Shown here: positions 22,893-32,604 of the stretch, piece by piece | Numbering within the stretch: position 1 is the stretch's first letter | How the letters are laid out: every line of letters begins with the position of its first letter | Assembly: GCA_965214915.1 (NCBI GenBank) | Contig: CBDCCP010000001.1 | Location: 248,001-312,000, forward strand | Source of the DNA: CATQHP01 sp965214915 | GTDB taxonomy: Bacteria; Acidobacteriota; Terriglobia; Bryobacterales; UBA6623 | Reading direction: 5' to 3' | Length of the DNA stretch: 64,000 nt | Position numbers and translations under genes: made by a program | Notes under the pieces: model-generated | Told to the model about the DNA's origin: nothing | Database searches by the model: none | Seen by the model: the letters and a program-made list of their open reading frames with translations, nothing else

Positions 22893-24896
22893 GTGTTCCT
22901 CGCGCTCGAAGAACGTCTTCGCGAATCCGTATCGCGCCATGTCTCCGCCCTGTACGGGGTCAGCATCCCCGTCGTAGTCGAGCTGCCCCGGCGCCCGCAG
23001 TTCGGCGAGCTCGCTCTGCCGCTGTGCTTCGGCTTGGCCAAGCATCTCAAGCGCCCGCCGCGGCGGATCGCCGAGGAATTGGCGGCGAACCTGCCCCCAA
23101 TCGCGGGAGTCCGCTCGATAGAAGCCGCCGGCGGCGGTTACCTCAACGCGCGCTTCGACCGCGGCGCCTACGCAGTCGAAGCGCTGTCGGCGCAGCCGCC
23201 GCCGGACGCCGCCGACAAAACGAAAATTATCGTCGAGCACACCAACATCAACCCCAATAAAGCGGCGCATATCGGGCACTTGCGCAACGCCGTGCTGGGC
23301 GACACTTTCGCGCGCATGCTGCGCGCCCTCGGCCGCGAGGTGGAAGCGCAGAACTATATCGACAACACGGGCGTCCAAGTGGCCGATGTCGCCGCCGCGT
23401 TTCATTTTCTGGAACGCCGCGGCCCCCGAGATGTCGAATCCCTGGCTGCCGATCCCCACATCCGTTTCGACCGCTATTGCTGGGATCTCTACGCGGCCGT
23501 TTCCCGGCACTACGCCGAGCATCCGGAGTCGCTCTCCTGGCGGACGCAGGCTCTCTCCGCCATCGAATCCGGATCGGGCGAAATCGCCGCCATCGGCCGG
23601 GCGGTATCCGACGCCATCGTGAACTGCCATCTCGACACGATGCTGAGGATCGGCGTGGAGTACGACGTGCTGCCCCGGGAGAGCGAAATCCTTCATCTCG
23701 AGTTCTGGTCCGCGGCGTTCGCCTTGCTGAAACGGCGCCGGGCGGTTTACTTCGAAACCGCGGGCAAAAACGCCGGCTGCTGGGTCATGCCCGCCGAAAA
23801 CTTCCTCGGCTCGCCCGCCGCCCCCCGGCCGGACCCGGATCGGCCGGAGGCCGAAGCGGACGACGAAAGCGCCGCCAAGGTCATCGTCCGCTCCAACGGA
23901 ACCGTGACCTACGTGGGCAAGGACATCGCCTATCAACTGTGGAAATTCGGCCTGCTGAGCGGCAAGGATTTTCATTACGCGCCGCTTCGCCGCTACCCGA
24001 GCGGACGCCAGGCGTGGGTCTCGTCCGCCGCAGCGGGAGCGGATGCCGCCGCGGCGCCCGCATTCGGCGCCGCCGACGCCGTATATAACGTCATCGACGC
24101 GCGGCAGGCGTATTTGCAAGACGTCGTCCGCGCCGCGCTGCGGCTGTTGGGCTACGAGCGGCAGGCCGAGCGGTCGATCCATTTTTCATACGAAATGGTC
24201 GCGCTGTCGCCGCGCTGCTGCGCGGAACTCGGCATCGAGTTGTCGGCCGAAGACGGCGAGCGGCCCTACATCGAGGTCTCGGGGCGCAAAGGTCTGGGCG
24301 TCAAAGCGGACGACCTGATCGACAGGCTGATCGACACGGCGTACGACGAAGTCAGAGACCGCCACGGAGACCTCAGCGAGGCCGCCTGCCGCGAAATCGC
24401 CGAGCAGATCGCGGTGGGGGCGCTGCGCTACTTCATGCTGCGCTTCACGCGAACCACCGTGATCGCCTTCGACTTCGCCGAGGCGCTCGCTTTCGAAGGC
24501 GAAACCGGCCCCTACCTGCAGTACGCGGCCGTCAGAGCGAAAAACATCCTGCGCAAGTTCGCGGAGCGCGCCGGCGCGCCGCCCGAGTTTTCGACGGCGC
24601 TCTCGCGGGAAGCATGGTCCCGGCTCCTGGACGAAGACCTCTGGCAAATGCTGCTGGCGGTTTCCCGCTCGCGCTGGGCGGTTTCCCGCGCCGCCGACGC
24701 CGGCGAACCGGCGCAACTGGCCCGCCACGCCTTCGAGCTGGCTCGGACGTTCAACAATTTCTATCACCGCCACCACATCCTCAACGAAGCGGACCCCGAA
24801 CGGCAGACGGCGCTGCTGCGCATCGTCCGTTACCTGCTCGACGAGCTGACATCGCTGCTGTCGGTCATGGGCATCCCCGCCCCGGACGCGATGTAG
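22893..24896 (+). CDS. argS: Arginyl-tRNA synthetase
   Basis: 667 residues from GTG 22893. The class I signature HIGHLRNAVLGD follows VEHTNINPNKAA, and the YIDNTGVQVADV, GRKGLGVKADDLID (KMSKS-like) and C-terminal DALR anticodon-binding segment (GPYLQYAAVRAKNILRKF, ARTFNNFYHRHHIL) are present. The N-terminal Add1-like domain (about 1-110) is intact. It charges tRNA-Arg in the cytoplasm. It is longer than the common 550-590 because of an insert with ENFLGSPAAPRPDPDRPE near 300-330. No ribosome site is obvious, so the GTG is inferred from the family start. Confidence 0.96.
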   Translation: MFLALEERLRESVSRHVSALYGVSIPVVVELPRRPQFGELALPLCFGLAKHLKRPPRRIAEELAANLPPIAGVRSIEAAGGGYLNARFDRGAYAVEALSAQPPPDAADKTKIIVEHTNINPNKAAHIGHLRNAVLGDTFARMLRALGREVEAQNYIDNTGVQVADVAAAFHFLERRGPRDVESLAADPHIRFDRYCWDLYAAVSRHYAEHPESLSWRTQALSAIESGSGEIAAIGRAVSDAIVNCHLDTMLRIGVEYDVLPRESEILHLEFWSAAFALLKRRRAVYFETAGKNAGCWVMPAENFLGSPAAPRPDPDRPEAEADDESAAKVIVRSNGTVTYVGKDIAYQLWKFGLLSGKDFHYAPLRRYPSGRQAWVSSAAAGADAAAAPAFGAADAVYNVIDARQAYLQDVVRAALRLLGYERQAERSIHFSYEMVALSPRCCAELGIELSAEDGERPYIEVSGRKGLGVKADDLIDRLIDTAYDEVRDRHGDLSEAACREIAEQIAVGALRYFMLRFTRTTVIAFDFAEALAFEGETGPYLQYAAVRAKNILRKFAERAGAPPEFSTALSREAWSRLLDEDLWQMLLAVSRSRWAVSRAADAGEPAQLARHAFELARTFNNFYHRHHILNEADPERQTALLRIVRYLLDELTSLLSVMGIPAPDAM

Positions 24897-24944
24897 GGCG
24901 GAACCGCCGCCCCCGCCGCGGGCCGTGATAGATTCGGAGAACCG

Positions 24945-26135
24945 ATGCGCTCCTGGGCGGTGATCGACCTCGACCGGCTCGCGGCGAACTACCGAGCGGC
25001 GGCGGAGGCGGCCGGCCCCGAAGTCACGCTGCTCAACGTAGTCAAAGCCGACGCATACGGCCACGGCGCCGCCGCGGTCTGCCGCGCGCTGGAGGCCGCG
25101 GGCGCGGCGCACTTCGCCGTTTCGAGCCTGGACGAAGCCGCCGCGCTCCGCGCCGCCGGCTGCACTGCCGCGCTGGTTGTCTTGAACGGCCTCGAGCGCG
25201 GGGAAGCAGCCGACGCCGCCGCCCTGAACCTGCAGCCGATGCTCAACACGAGGCGGCAACTCGAGCAATGGAGCGCGCGCGGCCGCAAGCTGGGACGGCG
25301 CCTGCCCTGCCACATCATGCTCAACACGGGGATGAACCGCTTGGGCTTCGATTTCGATCCCGGCGCCCCCGCGCGCCAAGAAGCTTTCCTGGACATGCTG
25401 CACGCCGCCGCGGGCATCGCAACGGCGGGGATCGCCACCCACTTCGCCTCGGCCGAAGATTTCGAATCCCCGGCGGCCGCGCGGCAGACCGCCCTGTTTG
25501 CGCAACAGGTCGCGGCGCTGCAGGCGGGCGGCATCCGCCCGCGTTACATCCACGCCGCGAACAGCGCCGCGCTGGCCTACAGGCGGAACGACCCGGCGGC
25601 GAAAGGACTGCGTTGCACCATGGCGCGCCCCGGCCTAGCTCTGTACGGGTACGTCAACGACAGCAAGCCGTCCGGACGCGCGAGCGCGCTCGCCGTCCGC
25701 CCGATTTTGCAATGGAAAGCCCGTCTTCTCGAAATTCGGCAGGCGCCGGCCGGCGCCGCAGTGGGCTACGGAGGCACATACCGCGCCGCCCGGGACACGA
25801 AGATCGGCGTAATCGCCGCGGGCTACGCGGACGGCTTCCCCAGGGGCTTGTCGAACTGCGGCGCGGTTGCCGTCCGCGGCGCGCGGCGCCGCGTCATCGG
25901 CTCGGTCAGCATGGGCCTGACGCTGATCGACCTGTCGGCGGCGCCCGAAGCCCGCATCGGAGACGAAGTCACGCTCCTCGGCCCCGGCGCCGACGACGCC
26001 AAGACCGCCGCCGCCCGCATCGGAACCATCCCCTACGAGGTTCTGTGCGGCATATCGGAGCGAGTCGAGCGCAGATACATGGCCGCTGCGCGGCCGGTGG
26101 AGAGTGGAGAGTGGAGAGTGAAGAGTGGAGAGTAA
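24945..26135 (+). CDS. alr: Alanine racemase
   Basis: 396 residues from ATG 24945 with a CGGAGA ribosome site. The PLP lysine is Lys34 in LLNVVKADAYGHG; the second catalytic tyrosine region (AVGYGGTYRA) and YADGFPRGLSN are present. It converts L- to D-alanine for peptidoglycan. The last 17 residues (AAARPVESGEWRVKSGE) are not family sequence: they are encoded by a copy of the dispersed hairpin/heptamer repeat (26081-26138) that has extended the reading frame. The gene is 48 nt after argS on the same strand. Confidence 0.95.
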   Translation: MRSWAVIDLDRLAANYRAAAEAAGPEVTLLNVVKADAYGHGAAAVCRALEAAGAAHFAVSSLDEAAALRAAGCTAALVVLNGLERGEAADAAALNLQPMLNTRRQLEQWSARGRKLGRRLPCHIMLNTGMNRLGFDFDPGAPARQEAFLDMLHAAAGIATAGIATHFASAEDFESPAAARQTALFAQQVAALQAGGIRPRYIHAANSAALAYRRNDPAAKGLRCTMARPGLALYGYVNDSKPSGRASALAVRPILQWKARLLEIRQAPAGAAVGYGGTYRAARDTKIGVIAAGYADGFPRGLSNCGAVAVRGARRRVIGSVSMGLTLIDLSAAPEARIGDEVTLLGPGADDAKTAAARIGTIPYEVLCGISERVERRYMAAARPVESGEWRVKSGE

Positions 26136-26138
26136 GAC
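26081..26138 (+). repeat. Dispersed composite repeat, copy 2, inside the 3' end of alr
   Basis: GGCCGC-TGC-GCGGCC (26081-26095), then GTGGAGA-type heptamers, then GTAAGAC. The alr stop codon TAA (26133-26135) is within the repeat, so the repeat supplies the C-terminal tail of the enzyme. Confidence 0.65.
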
Positions 26139-26189
26139 TCCGGCTGTTGCGGCCGAATCCCTTCCACTATTCCGCCGCGCAAGCGGCGG

Positions 26190-28256
26190 CTACGGCTCGA
26201 TCATCAGTCGGGCCGCGTTGCTGCCCACCCCGTCGGCGTAGATGCGCAGCACGCCCACGCCGGCAGCCGCGGCAGCCGGCAATTCGACCTCGACGACGTA
26301 CGTTCCAATGTAGCCGCCCGCAAGCCGCGCCGAGATCACGCTGAGCGGAGCGCCGTTCAACGATGCGCCGATCTCGGCGGCCGGACGCGGAGGATCGACC
26401 AGCGGCGCCGCAAAGCCGGCAGGCCAGTCGGGAACGACCCGGCCCAACCCCGTCGCCATGATCAGCAGCCGCGACCCCGGACGGGCCGGTCGATCGAGAC
26501 CGATGACCGCGCCGCTGCCTGCGTCGAGCGCCAGCGGATCGCCGTCCTCGATGAAGATCGCCGGCGACACCCTCGCCAACGGCATCGACAACTCGAACTT
26601 CCGCGGACCCGACCATAAAACGATATCCAACGAATCGCCGGCTTGACCGAAGGGCGCCTGCAGTTGCGTCTCCCGCGGCCCTCGCGACAAGATCGGAGCG
26701 CTCGCGGTTCCGGCTTCGGCGCGGTCCGCGGCCATCCCTCGAATCGTCAGCAGACTGCCCGGCGCGGCCGGCCGGTTCGACAGATCGGCGGCGTTCAACG
26801 CCCGGATTGCTTCCTCCACGACGGGAGCTCTGGTTCGATAAACGCCGTATCCCGCTTGCGTCACATACAGCCGGCCGGTCGAGAAATCCACCGTCAGGTC
26901 GCCCACCGCTTGCGCCGGCAGATTGCCGTTCAAACGGCGCCAGACTCCGGGCGGCCCCGGCTTGTCGAGATCGACCCGGCTGTAGAACACGCCCTCCGCG
27001 CCGGCGACATAGACGGCGCGTGCGTCCGGGTGTCCGACGACCGCCGTCCACGCGCCCGCCGGCAGGTTACCGCCGATGTCGTCCCAAAAGACGCCGCCGT
27101 TGGTCGAGCGCAGCACCCGCGTCCCGGCAACCGCCAGCGCGGCGGCCGCGTTTTGCGGATCGACCCAGATCTTCCGAATCCGCTGACCCTGCGCATCGCG
27201 GAAAGACAACAGCCAATCCTTTCCTCCGTTGCGGGAAACCCAGATGCGGCCGTCGGACGTCCCCGCCCAAAGCCGTCCGTTGTCCGCCAGCGCAGTCAGG
27301 TAATGCCGGCCGGGCTCCCGACATTCCCCAACGGCGCAGGACGTCAGGTCCGGCGAAATCGGCGCCCCGTCTTTCCAGACCCGATAGGAGGCATCGAATC
27401 CCTCGGGCAGCGGCAACGGCCGCGGCGAGCGCCGCGCAGCGTCTTCGCCGGGCAATCGCGCCGGAGGCTGCGCCGGCGGCCGCCGCAACTGCCAGAAAGC
27501 GGCCGCGCCCATTCCGGCGAGCTCCAACTCGCCCATGGAAGCGGCCAGGATGCGCACGCCGCCGGGCTCGTCCAGGGGCAAAAATTCCGCCCGCGGAAAG
27601 TTCGGCAGCGTCCGATTGAGGCTGCTCCAGGTGATCCCCCGATCGACCGATTTCCACAAGCCCATCGCGTTGCCGACGACAACGAAGTCGGGCTCCAGAG
27701 GAGAAAAGGCAATGTCCTCTTGCCGGCCGCCGATGACGGAACCCAAGCCGCCGTTCGTCAAATTCGTCCAACTCCGGCCCCCGTCGAGCGAGCGCAACAG
27801 ATCGCGGCCCAAAGAGTATTGCGCGGCGGGACTGAAAGGGTCCCGCACGACCCGACCCGCCGGACCGGCGGCGGCAATCTCGCCCGCGAACCGCTCCGCG
27901 CGGCCGGATTCCGCGAGCGAATCCTGCCGGCGCCAAGTCTGCCCCAGGTCGGCGGTCGCCCACGCGGCGCCGGAGCGAAGCACGACGTACAGCAGGGCGC
28001 CGTCGGGGGAAAACCATGTCTCGGACACGGCCGATCCCGCCGGGCCGGCCAAGCCCAGCTCGATGCCGCCGCGGCCCACGGGCTTCCAGCGGGCATCCTG
28101 CCCGGAAGCGGGAAAACACAGCGCCGCGGCTAACGCGGCAACCGATGCTCCGCCCAGGATTTGTCGACTCAGCCGCACTCCACTTCTGCTTGTTGCCGAT
28201 CGACGACTCGCGCCGCGGCGCGAATACGCGCATACGGCAACGGAAGCATAACTCAA
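26190..28256 (-). CDS. Exported BNR/beta-propeller protein with TIGR03437 C-terminal domain
   Basis: 688 residues from the ATG at 28256. A hydrophobic export signal appears late (SRQILGGASVAALAAALCFP), so the true start may be an alternative codon closer to it. The body has sialidase/VPS10-like repeats with S-x-D/N-G-G-x-x-W motifs: SLDGGRSWTNL, KSVDRGITWSSL, SRNGGKDWLLSF and STNGGVFWDDIGG, a propeller of the 'photosystem stability factor' type. The last 220 residues match TIGR03437 (PGSLLTIRGMAAD, RLLIMATGLGRVVP, GTYVVEVELP). TIGR03437 is an acidobacterial C-terminal domain of unknown function, shared here with the giant protein at 29295-44639. No ligand can be inferred. Confidence 0.8.
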   Translation of the reverse strand: MSYASVAVCAYSRRGASRRSATSRSGVRLSRQILGGASVAALAAALCFPASGQDARWKPVGRGGIELGLAGPAGSAVSETWFSPDGALLYVVLRSGAAWATADLGQTWRRQDSLAESGRAERFAGEIAAAGPAGRVVRDPFSPAAQYSLGRDLLRSLDGGRSWTNLTNGGLGSVIGGRQEDIAFSPLEPDFVVVGNAMGLWKSVDRGITWSSLNRTLPNFPRAEFLPLDEPGGVRILAASMGELELAGMGAAAFWQLRRPPAQPPARLPGEDAARRSPRPLPLPEGFDASYRVWKDGAPISPDLTSCAVGECREPGRHYLTALADNGRLWAGTSDGRIWVSRNGGKDWLLSFRDAQGQRIRKIWVDPQNAAAALAVAGTRVLRSTNGGVFWDDIGGNLPAGAWTAVVGHPDARAVYVAGAEGVFYSRVDLDKPGPPGVWRRLNGNLPAQAVGDLTVDFSTGRLYVTQAGYGVYRTRAPVVEEAIRALNAADLSNRPAAPGSLLTIRGMAADRAEAGTASAPILSRGPRETQLQAPFGQAGDSLDIVLWSGPRKFELSMPLARVSPAIFIEDGDPLALDAGSGAVIGLDRPARPGSRLLIMATGLGRVVPDWPAGFAAPLVDPPRPAAEIGASLNGAPLSVISARLAGGYIGTYVVEVELPAAAAAGVGVLRIYADGVGSNAARLMIEP

Positions 28257-28910
28257 TTTATACCCTACTACGGAGACGCGCCCGGCTCCAAGTTAGCGGC
28301 GAGTGGAGGGAACGCGGCGGCTCAGACGGCCTTCAAGCGTCGTTGTGCCGGCCCGCAACCGCCTCGCGCAGCCCCTCGAGCAACCCTTCGAGCTCGGCCA
28401 TGCGCTCGCGCTGCCTCAAACCCTCGCCGTACAAGGCCGCCCGGAGCGAGCGAAGGCGCTATGACGAGGCCCGGCAAAGCGATGCCCTGGAGACCTACCC
28501 ATTACGAACTCATCGGCGAGGAAAAAACTCCGCATACAAGCCCGCATCGCCGCCGACCCCGACGCGCTGAAGGCGGAGGCCACCGAAAACAAAATCCGCC
28601 CAATCGGAGAAAAGCGCCTCGAAATTCTTGCGCCGGATGGAATTAGCCGGCCCCGACGGCAAGATGAAAGCAGCGCGCCGGCGAAGCTGTCGCCTTTAAC
28701 AGCGAGGCGCTCCGCCGAGCGGCGTTCGACGACGAAACCGCGCAGTGTTCTTTCTTCAATCGCCACTGTACGCGGGCGCTAATTCGCAGGATCGCAATTT
28801 GGGCGTCCGCGTACACGGCTTCGTTCGCTTTCTTGGACAAACACCCGTATCCGACCTAACAAAGCCAACAATCGCAGATTTTACATAATTTTAACACGAA
28901 AAACATCCCG
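28257..28910. other. Intergenic stretch with decayed coding remnants
   Basis: No intact gene is visible. On the minus strand, 28458-28333 reads as a 40-codon 3' end (SLRAALYGEGLRQRERMAEL, EGLLEGLREAVAGRHNDA, stop), helical and coiled-coil-like. On the plus strand, 28482-28852 reads as protein only if a frameshift is allowed at an A6 run near 28525-28530: MPWRPTHYELIGEE then LRIQARIAADPDALKAEA and EKRLEILRRMELAGPDG. Neither was recognised. The final 80 bases before the giant gene are AT-rich. Confidence 0.35.
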
Positions 28911-29008
28911 GTGCGTTATTGTTTCAGATCAGGACTATTGTACGTAAGGTGTACGCAACGATTGAGTATTGCTTGGCTTGGACAAGCAGTTGCAAGCGGT
29001 TCTTGCGG

Positions 29009-29038
29009 TTGTCCTTGCGGGGTTCAAATAGATATAAT
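29009..29038 (+). promoter_or_regulatory. Promoter of the giant NHL/Ig-like protein gene
   Basis: TTGTCC (29009-29014) and a perfect TATAAT (29033-29038) are separated by 18 nt. The predicted transcription start, near 29045, falls at the first base or two of the 16-copy octamer tract. The leader before the preferred ATG (29295) would be about 250 nt and contain the whole tract. Confidence 0.55.
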
Positions 29039-29046
29039 GAAAAAAG

Positions 29047-29174
29047 GCCAACCCGCCAACCCGCCAACCCGCCAACCCGCCAACCCGCCAACCCGCCAAC
29101 CCGCCAACCCGCCAACCCGCCAACCCGCCAACCCGCCAACCCGCCAACCCGCCAACCCGCCAACCCGCCAACCC
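29047..29174 (+). repeat. Octanucleotide tandem repeat, 16 perfect copies of GCCAACCC
   Basis: 128 bases, 16 uninterrupted units of GCCAACCC. The unit is not a multiple of three, so each gain or loss of a copy shifts any frame reading through it. At the present count a frame from ATG 29037 (MKKGQ then a Pro/Ala/Asn/Thr/Arg/Gln run) is in phase with the giant gene downstream. The tract is just after the predicted transcription start, so its length may alter expression either by frame or by leader length. Confidence 0.9.
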
Positions 29175-29294
29175 TATGTAGAGAAGAATTTCGGGCTGCG
29201 GCCGCTTTCCCTTCTTCCCATGCCTCGTTTCCCGCGGACAAAGGAGTCCGCGCCAAGCGCCGCGCCGCGGCGTGACGGCGTTCGGCAGTCCGTC

Positions 29295-30122
29295 ATGGAA
29301 AGAACGTATCCGTTTTTTCGGTTCGCGCAGCGGTCTTGTTTTTCACTAACTCCCGTCGTCTGCGCCGCGCTGCTGGTTGCGGCCGCCGGGGCGCAGCCGG
29401 CGGCTGACTGGACGATCGACACGGTTGCGGGGGGCGGGGATCTCCCGACGGACGAGGGCAGCGGGACGGCGGGCGCGGCCCAGTTGAGCTTCCCCCAAGC
29501 AGTGGCGGCGGACGGAGAGGGCAACCTCTACATTGCCGATACGAACAACCTCCGCATTCTCAAGGTCGACGCCGCGGGAAACTTTTCCACGTTCGCGGGG
29601 AACGGGACGCTCGGATACGGCGGGGAAGGGGATGGCAGCCAGGCGACCGCGGCGCCGGTGAACTACCCCAAAGACATAGCTCTGGACGGAGACGGCAACC
29701 TCTACATCGTCGATGACTTAGCCCACCTCATTCGCAAGGTCGACGCCTCCACGAACATCATCTCCACGGTCGCGGGAACAGGGACCCAAGGCTCCGACGG
29801 AGACGGCGAGCAGGCGATCGAGGCGCAACTCAATTCCCCCCGGGGCGTGGCCGTGGACAGCGCAGGCAACATCTACATTGCCGATACGGGCAACCACCGC
29901 ATTCGCATGGTCGCCACCGGCACGAACATCATTTCCACGGTCGCGGGAACAGGGACCCAAGGCTCCGACGGAGACGGCGGGCAGGCGACCGAGGCGGAGC
30001 TCAATTCCCCCCGGAGCGTGGCGGTGGACGGGTCGGGCAACCTCTACATTGCCGACAGGGATAACCACCGCATCCGCAAGGTCACTGCAGCGGGCATCAT
30101 TACCACGTTAGGGAAAGTCTGA
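29295..30122 (+). pseudogene. Giant NHL-repeat/Ig-like surface protein, 5' part (cut by IS)
   Basis: Start ATG 29295 begins a signal peptide (MERTYPFFRFAQRSCFSLTP, then VVCAALLVAAAG). NHL repeats follow, each with a phrase such as EGNLYIADTNNLRILKVDA or SAGNIYIADTGNHRIRMVA and a linker such as GTGTQGSDGDGGQATEAELN. The frame runs into the IS5 element after TTL at 30110 and stops at 30120-30122. The same frame resumes at 31350. With the element removed, the gene reads through to 44639 as about 4,701 codons. An earlier ATG at 29037 would put the octamer tract in the protein, but it gives no signal peptide. Confidence 0.85.
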
Positions 30123-31346
30123 ATAAAGTGGTTTTGGCGCGTTGGCTGGTTGAAGTTGTCCGTAAGGAGCGGTTGCAGCCGGGCTGCCGGCGAATTTTGC
30201 GGCTGAATCCTGCCGATTTTGACTTCGCAACGCCAATTTTTGACCCCGCAGCGACGGCTTCGACTCCGCTTCTGCGGCTTGGCGCCGGCATGGACGCACG
30301 ACTCCTGTATTGTGGCGCTCAGGCCGTCGCGTAGCGCCCGGCAAGCAGCAGATTGGCGAAGCCCAACAGCAGACTGATCCGCTCCCGGTTCTTGGCCAAG
30401 CCGCGATAGCGCACCTTGGCGTAGCCAAAGTGCCGCTTCACGTACAGAAACGGGTGCTCCACCTTGGCCCGCACCTCTGCCTTGCGCCGCTCCGCCCGCG
30501 CCTCCGCGCTGCCCGCCGCCAAGCGCCGCCGCTGCCCAGCCTTCAAGGCCACTTGCCAGCGCACCTTACGCCCCCGATGCTCCGCGCGCTTGTCGATCCC
30601 CTGGTAACCCGCATCCGCGCACACCTCCCGCTCCCCGCCGTGCAGCAACTCATGCCCTTGGGTCACATCCGCCACGTTCGCCGCCGTCGCCGCCACGCTA
30701 TGCGTCAGCCCCGTCTCGGCGTCCACGCCGATATGCGCCTTCATCCCGAAATACCATTGATTCCCCTTCTTGGTCTGATGCATCTGTGGGTCGCGACTCC
30801 GCTTCTTGTTCTTCGTCGAACTCGGCGCCGCGATGATCGTCGCGTCCAGAATCGTCCCCTCCCGCAGCCGCAAGCCTTGCTCCGCCAAGTGCGCGTTGAT
30901 CTCCGCCATCAGCTTCCCGCCCAACTCGTGCCGCTCCAACAGATGCCGAAAGTTCAAAATCGTCGTCTCGTCCGGCAGCGCATCCCCCAAACGCAAGCCC
31001 ACGAAGCGCCGCACCGACTCGATCTCGTACAGCATGTCCTCCATCCCCGGATCGCTCACGTTGTAAAACAACTGCACGCAATGCACGCGCAGCATCACCG
31101 CCAACGCGTACGGTCGCCGCCCCCGCCCCGCTTGGGGGTAGTACGGGCAGATGCGCTCCTCCAAGCGCTCCCACGGAATCAAGTCCTCCATCCGTGCCAG
31201 AAACTTCTCCCGCCTCGTCTGCTTCTTCTTCCCCTCGTACTCCAATTCTGCAAACGTCCGCTGCGCCATCGCTCTCCCCCTTATTCCCCGTGCCCGCTGC
31301 TCTCCCCTTATTATCCCAGTCAATAGCCTGCTTGTTCAGAGTTTCC
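30112..31346 (-). mobile_element. IS5-family insertion sequence, about 1,235 bp
   Basis: Terminal inverted repeats GGAAAGTCTGAATAAAG (30112 onward) and, on the other strand from 31346, GGAAACTCTGAACAAGC match at 13 of the first 16 positions. The element is bounded by TTAG (30108-30111) on the left and CTAG (31347-31350) on the right, the YTAR target duplication expected for the IS5 group with one base changed. It holds one transposase on the minus strand. Removing 1,239 bp (element plus one target copy) rebuilds ACC-ACG-TTA-GCG-GGA-ACC, an ordinary NHL-repeat linker (TTLAGT). Confidence 0.92.
30319..31269 (-). CDS. IS5-family transposase
   Basis: 316 residues from the ATG at 31269 (MAQRTFAELEYEGKKKQTRR); an in-frame ATG 54 nt upstream is possible. 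The DUF772-like N-terminal part (RPYALAVMLRVHCVQLFYNV, SVRRFVGLRLGDALPDETTI) is followed by the DDE domain: first Asp in GTILDATIIAAP, second in ADAGYQGIDK and Glu in KAEVRAKVEHPFLYVKRHFG. All three catalytic residues are present and the frame is intact, so it is potentially active. It ends GFANLLLAGRYATA, as is usual for the IS5 group. The element lies opposite to the host gene it interrupts. Confidence 0.95.
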   Translation of the reverse strand: MAQRTFAELEYEGKKKQTRREKFLARMEDLIPWERLEERICPYYPQAGRGRRPYALAVMLRVHCVQLFYNVSDPGMEDMLYEIESVRRFVGLRLGDALPDETTILNFRHLLERHELGGKLMAEINAHLAEQGLRLREGTILDATIIAAPSSTKNKKRSRDPQMHQTKKGNQWYFGMKAHIGVDAETGLTHSVAATAANVADVTQGHELLHGGEREVCADAGYQGIDKRAEHRGRKVRWQVALKAGQRRRLAAGSAEARAERRKAEVRAKVEHPFLYVKRHFGYAKVRYRGLAKNRERISLLLGFANLLLAGRYATA

Positions 31347-32604
31347 CTAGCGGGAACCGGGACGCACGGGTTCAGCGGGGACGGCGGGCAGGCGACCGCA
31401 GCGCAACTCAATTCTCCCCGGAGCGTGGCCGTGGACGGGTCGGGCAACCTCTACATTGCCGATAGGGACAACAGCCGCATTCGCAAGGTCGCCGCCGACG
31501 GGACCATTTCCTCGGTCACGGGGGGCACAGGGTTCGGCGGGGACGGCGGTCCGGCAGCCCAAGCGCGAGTGCATACCCCCTACGGCGTGGCGGTGCAGGG
31601 GTCCGACCTCTACATTGCCGATACCTACAACCACCGCATTCGCATGGTCGACGCCGACGAGACCATTACCACGGTCGCGGGAGGGGACCCGATCCAAGAC
31701 GACACTCCGGCGACTCAGGCGCGGATAGACCCCCACGGCATGGCGTGGACAGGCGCAGGCAACCTCTACATTGCCGACCGCGAGAACCACCGCATTCGCA
31801 TGGTCGCCGCCGACGGGACCATTACCACGGTCGCGGGAACCGGGGAGAACACGTTCGGCGGGGACGACGGGCCGGCGGTCGATGCGCAGCTACACTCCCC
31901 CCACGACGTGGCCGTGGATGGGGAGGGCAACCTCTACATTGCCGATACGGGCAACCACCGCATTCGCAAGGTCGCCGCCGACGGGACCATTACCACGGTC
32001 GCGGGAACCGGGGTGAGTGACTTCAGCGGCGACGGCAGTGCGGCTACCGCGGCGTGGATTTACAATCCCGAAGGCGTAGCGCTGGACGGGGACGGCAACC
32101 TCTACATTGCCGACACAGACAACAACCGCATTCGCAAGGTCACATCGGGCATCATTACCACGGTTGAGAGCGGGCTGAACTCCCCCAGCGGCGTGGCCGT
32201 GGATGGGGAGGGCAACCTCTACGTTGCCGAAAGAAACGGCAACCGCATTCGCAAGATATCCTCCGGGGGAACCCTGACCACGATCGCGGGAACCGGGACC
32301 CAAGGCTCCGACGGAGACGGCGGGCAGGCGACCGCGGCGGAACTCAATTCCCCCCGGGGCGTGGCCGTGGACAGCGCAGGCAACATCTACATTGCCGATA
32401 CGGGCAACCACCTTATTCGCAGGATCGACTCCGCGGGGACCATTACCACGCTCGCGGGGAGCGGGACGAGAGGGTTCAGCGGGGACGGCGGTTCGGCTAC
32501 CGCGGCGCAACTGGACTCCTCCTACGACGTGGCGCCGGACGGACTGGGCAATCTCTACATTGCCGATACGGGCAACCACCGCATTCGCAAGGCCGTCCCG
32601 CCCC

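Noticed and set aside
29047..29174. CRISPR array
   Set aside because: The units are contiguous 8-nt copies with no spacers; no cas genes are near.
30112..30318. A second gene inside the IS element left of the transposase
   Set aside because: Short frames only, no similarity or ribosome site; it is the element's 3' untranslated part.
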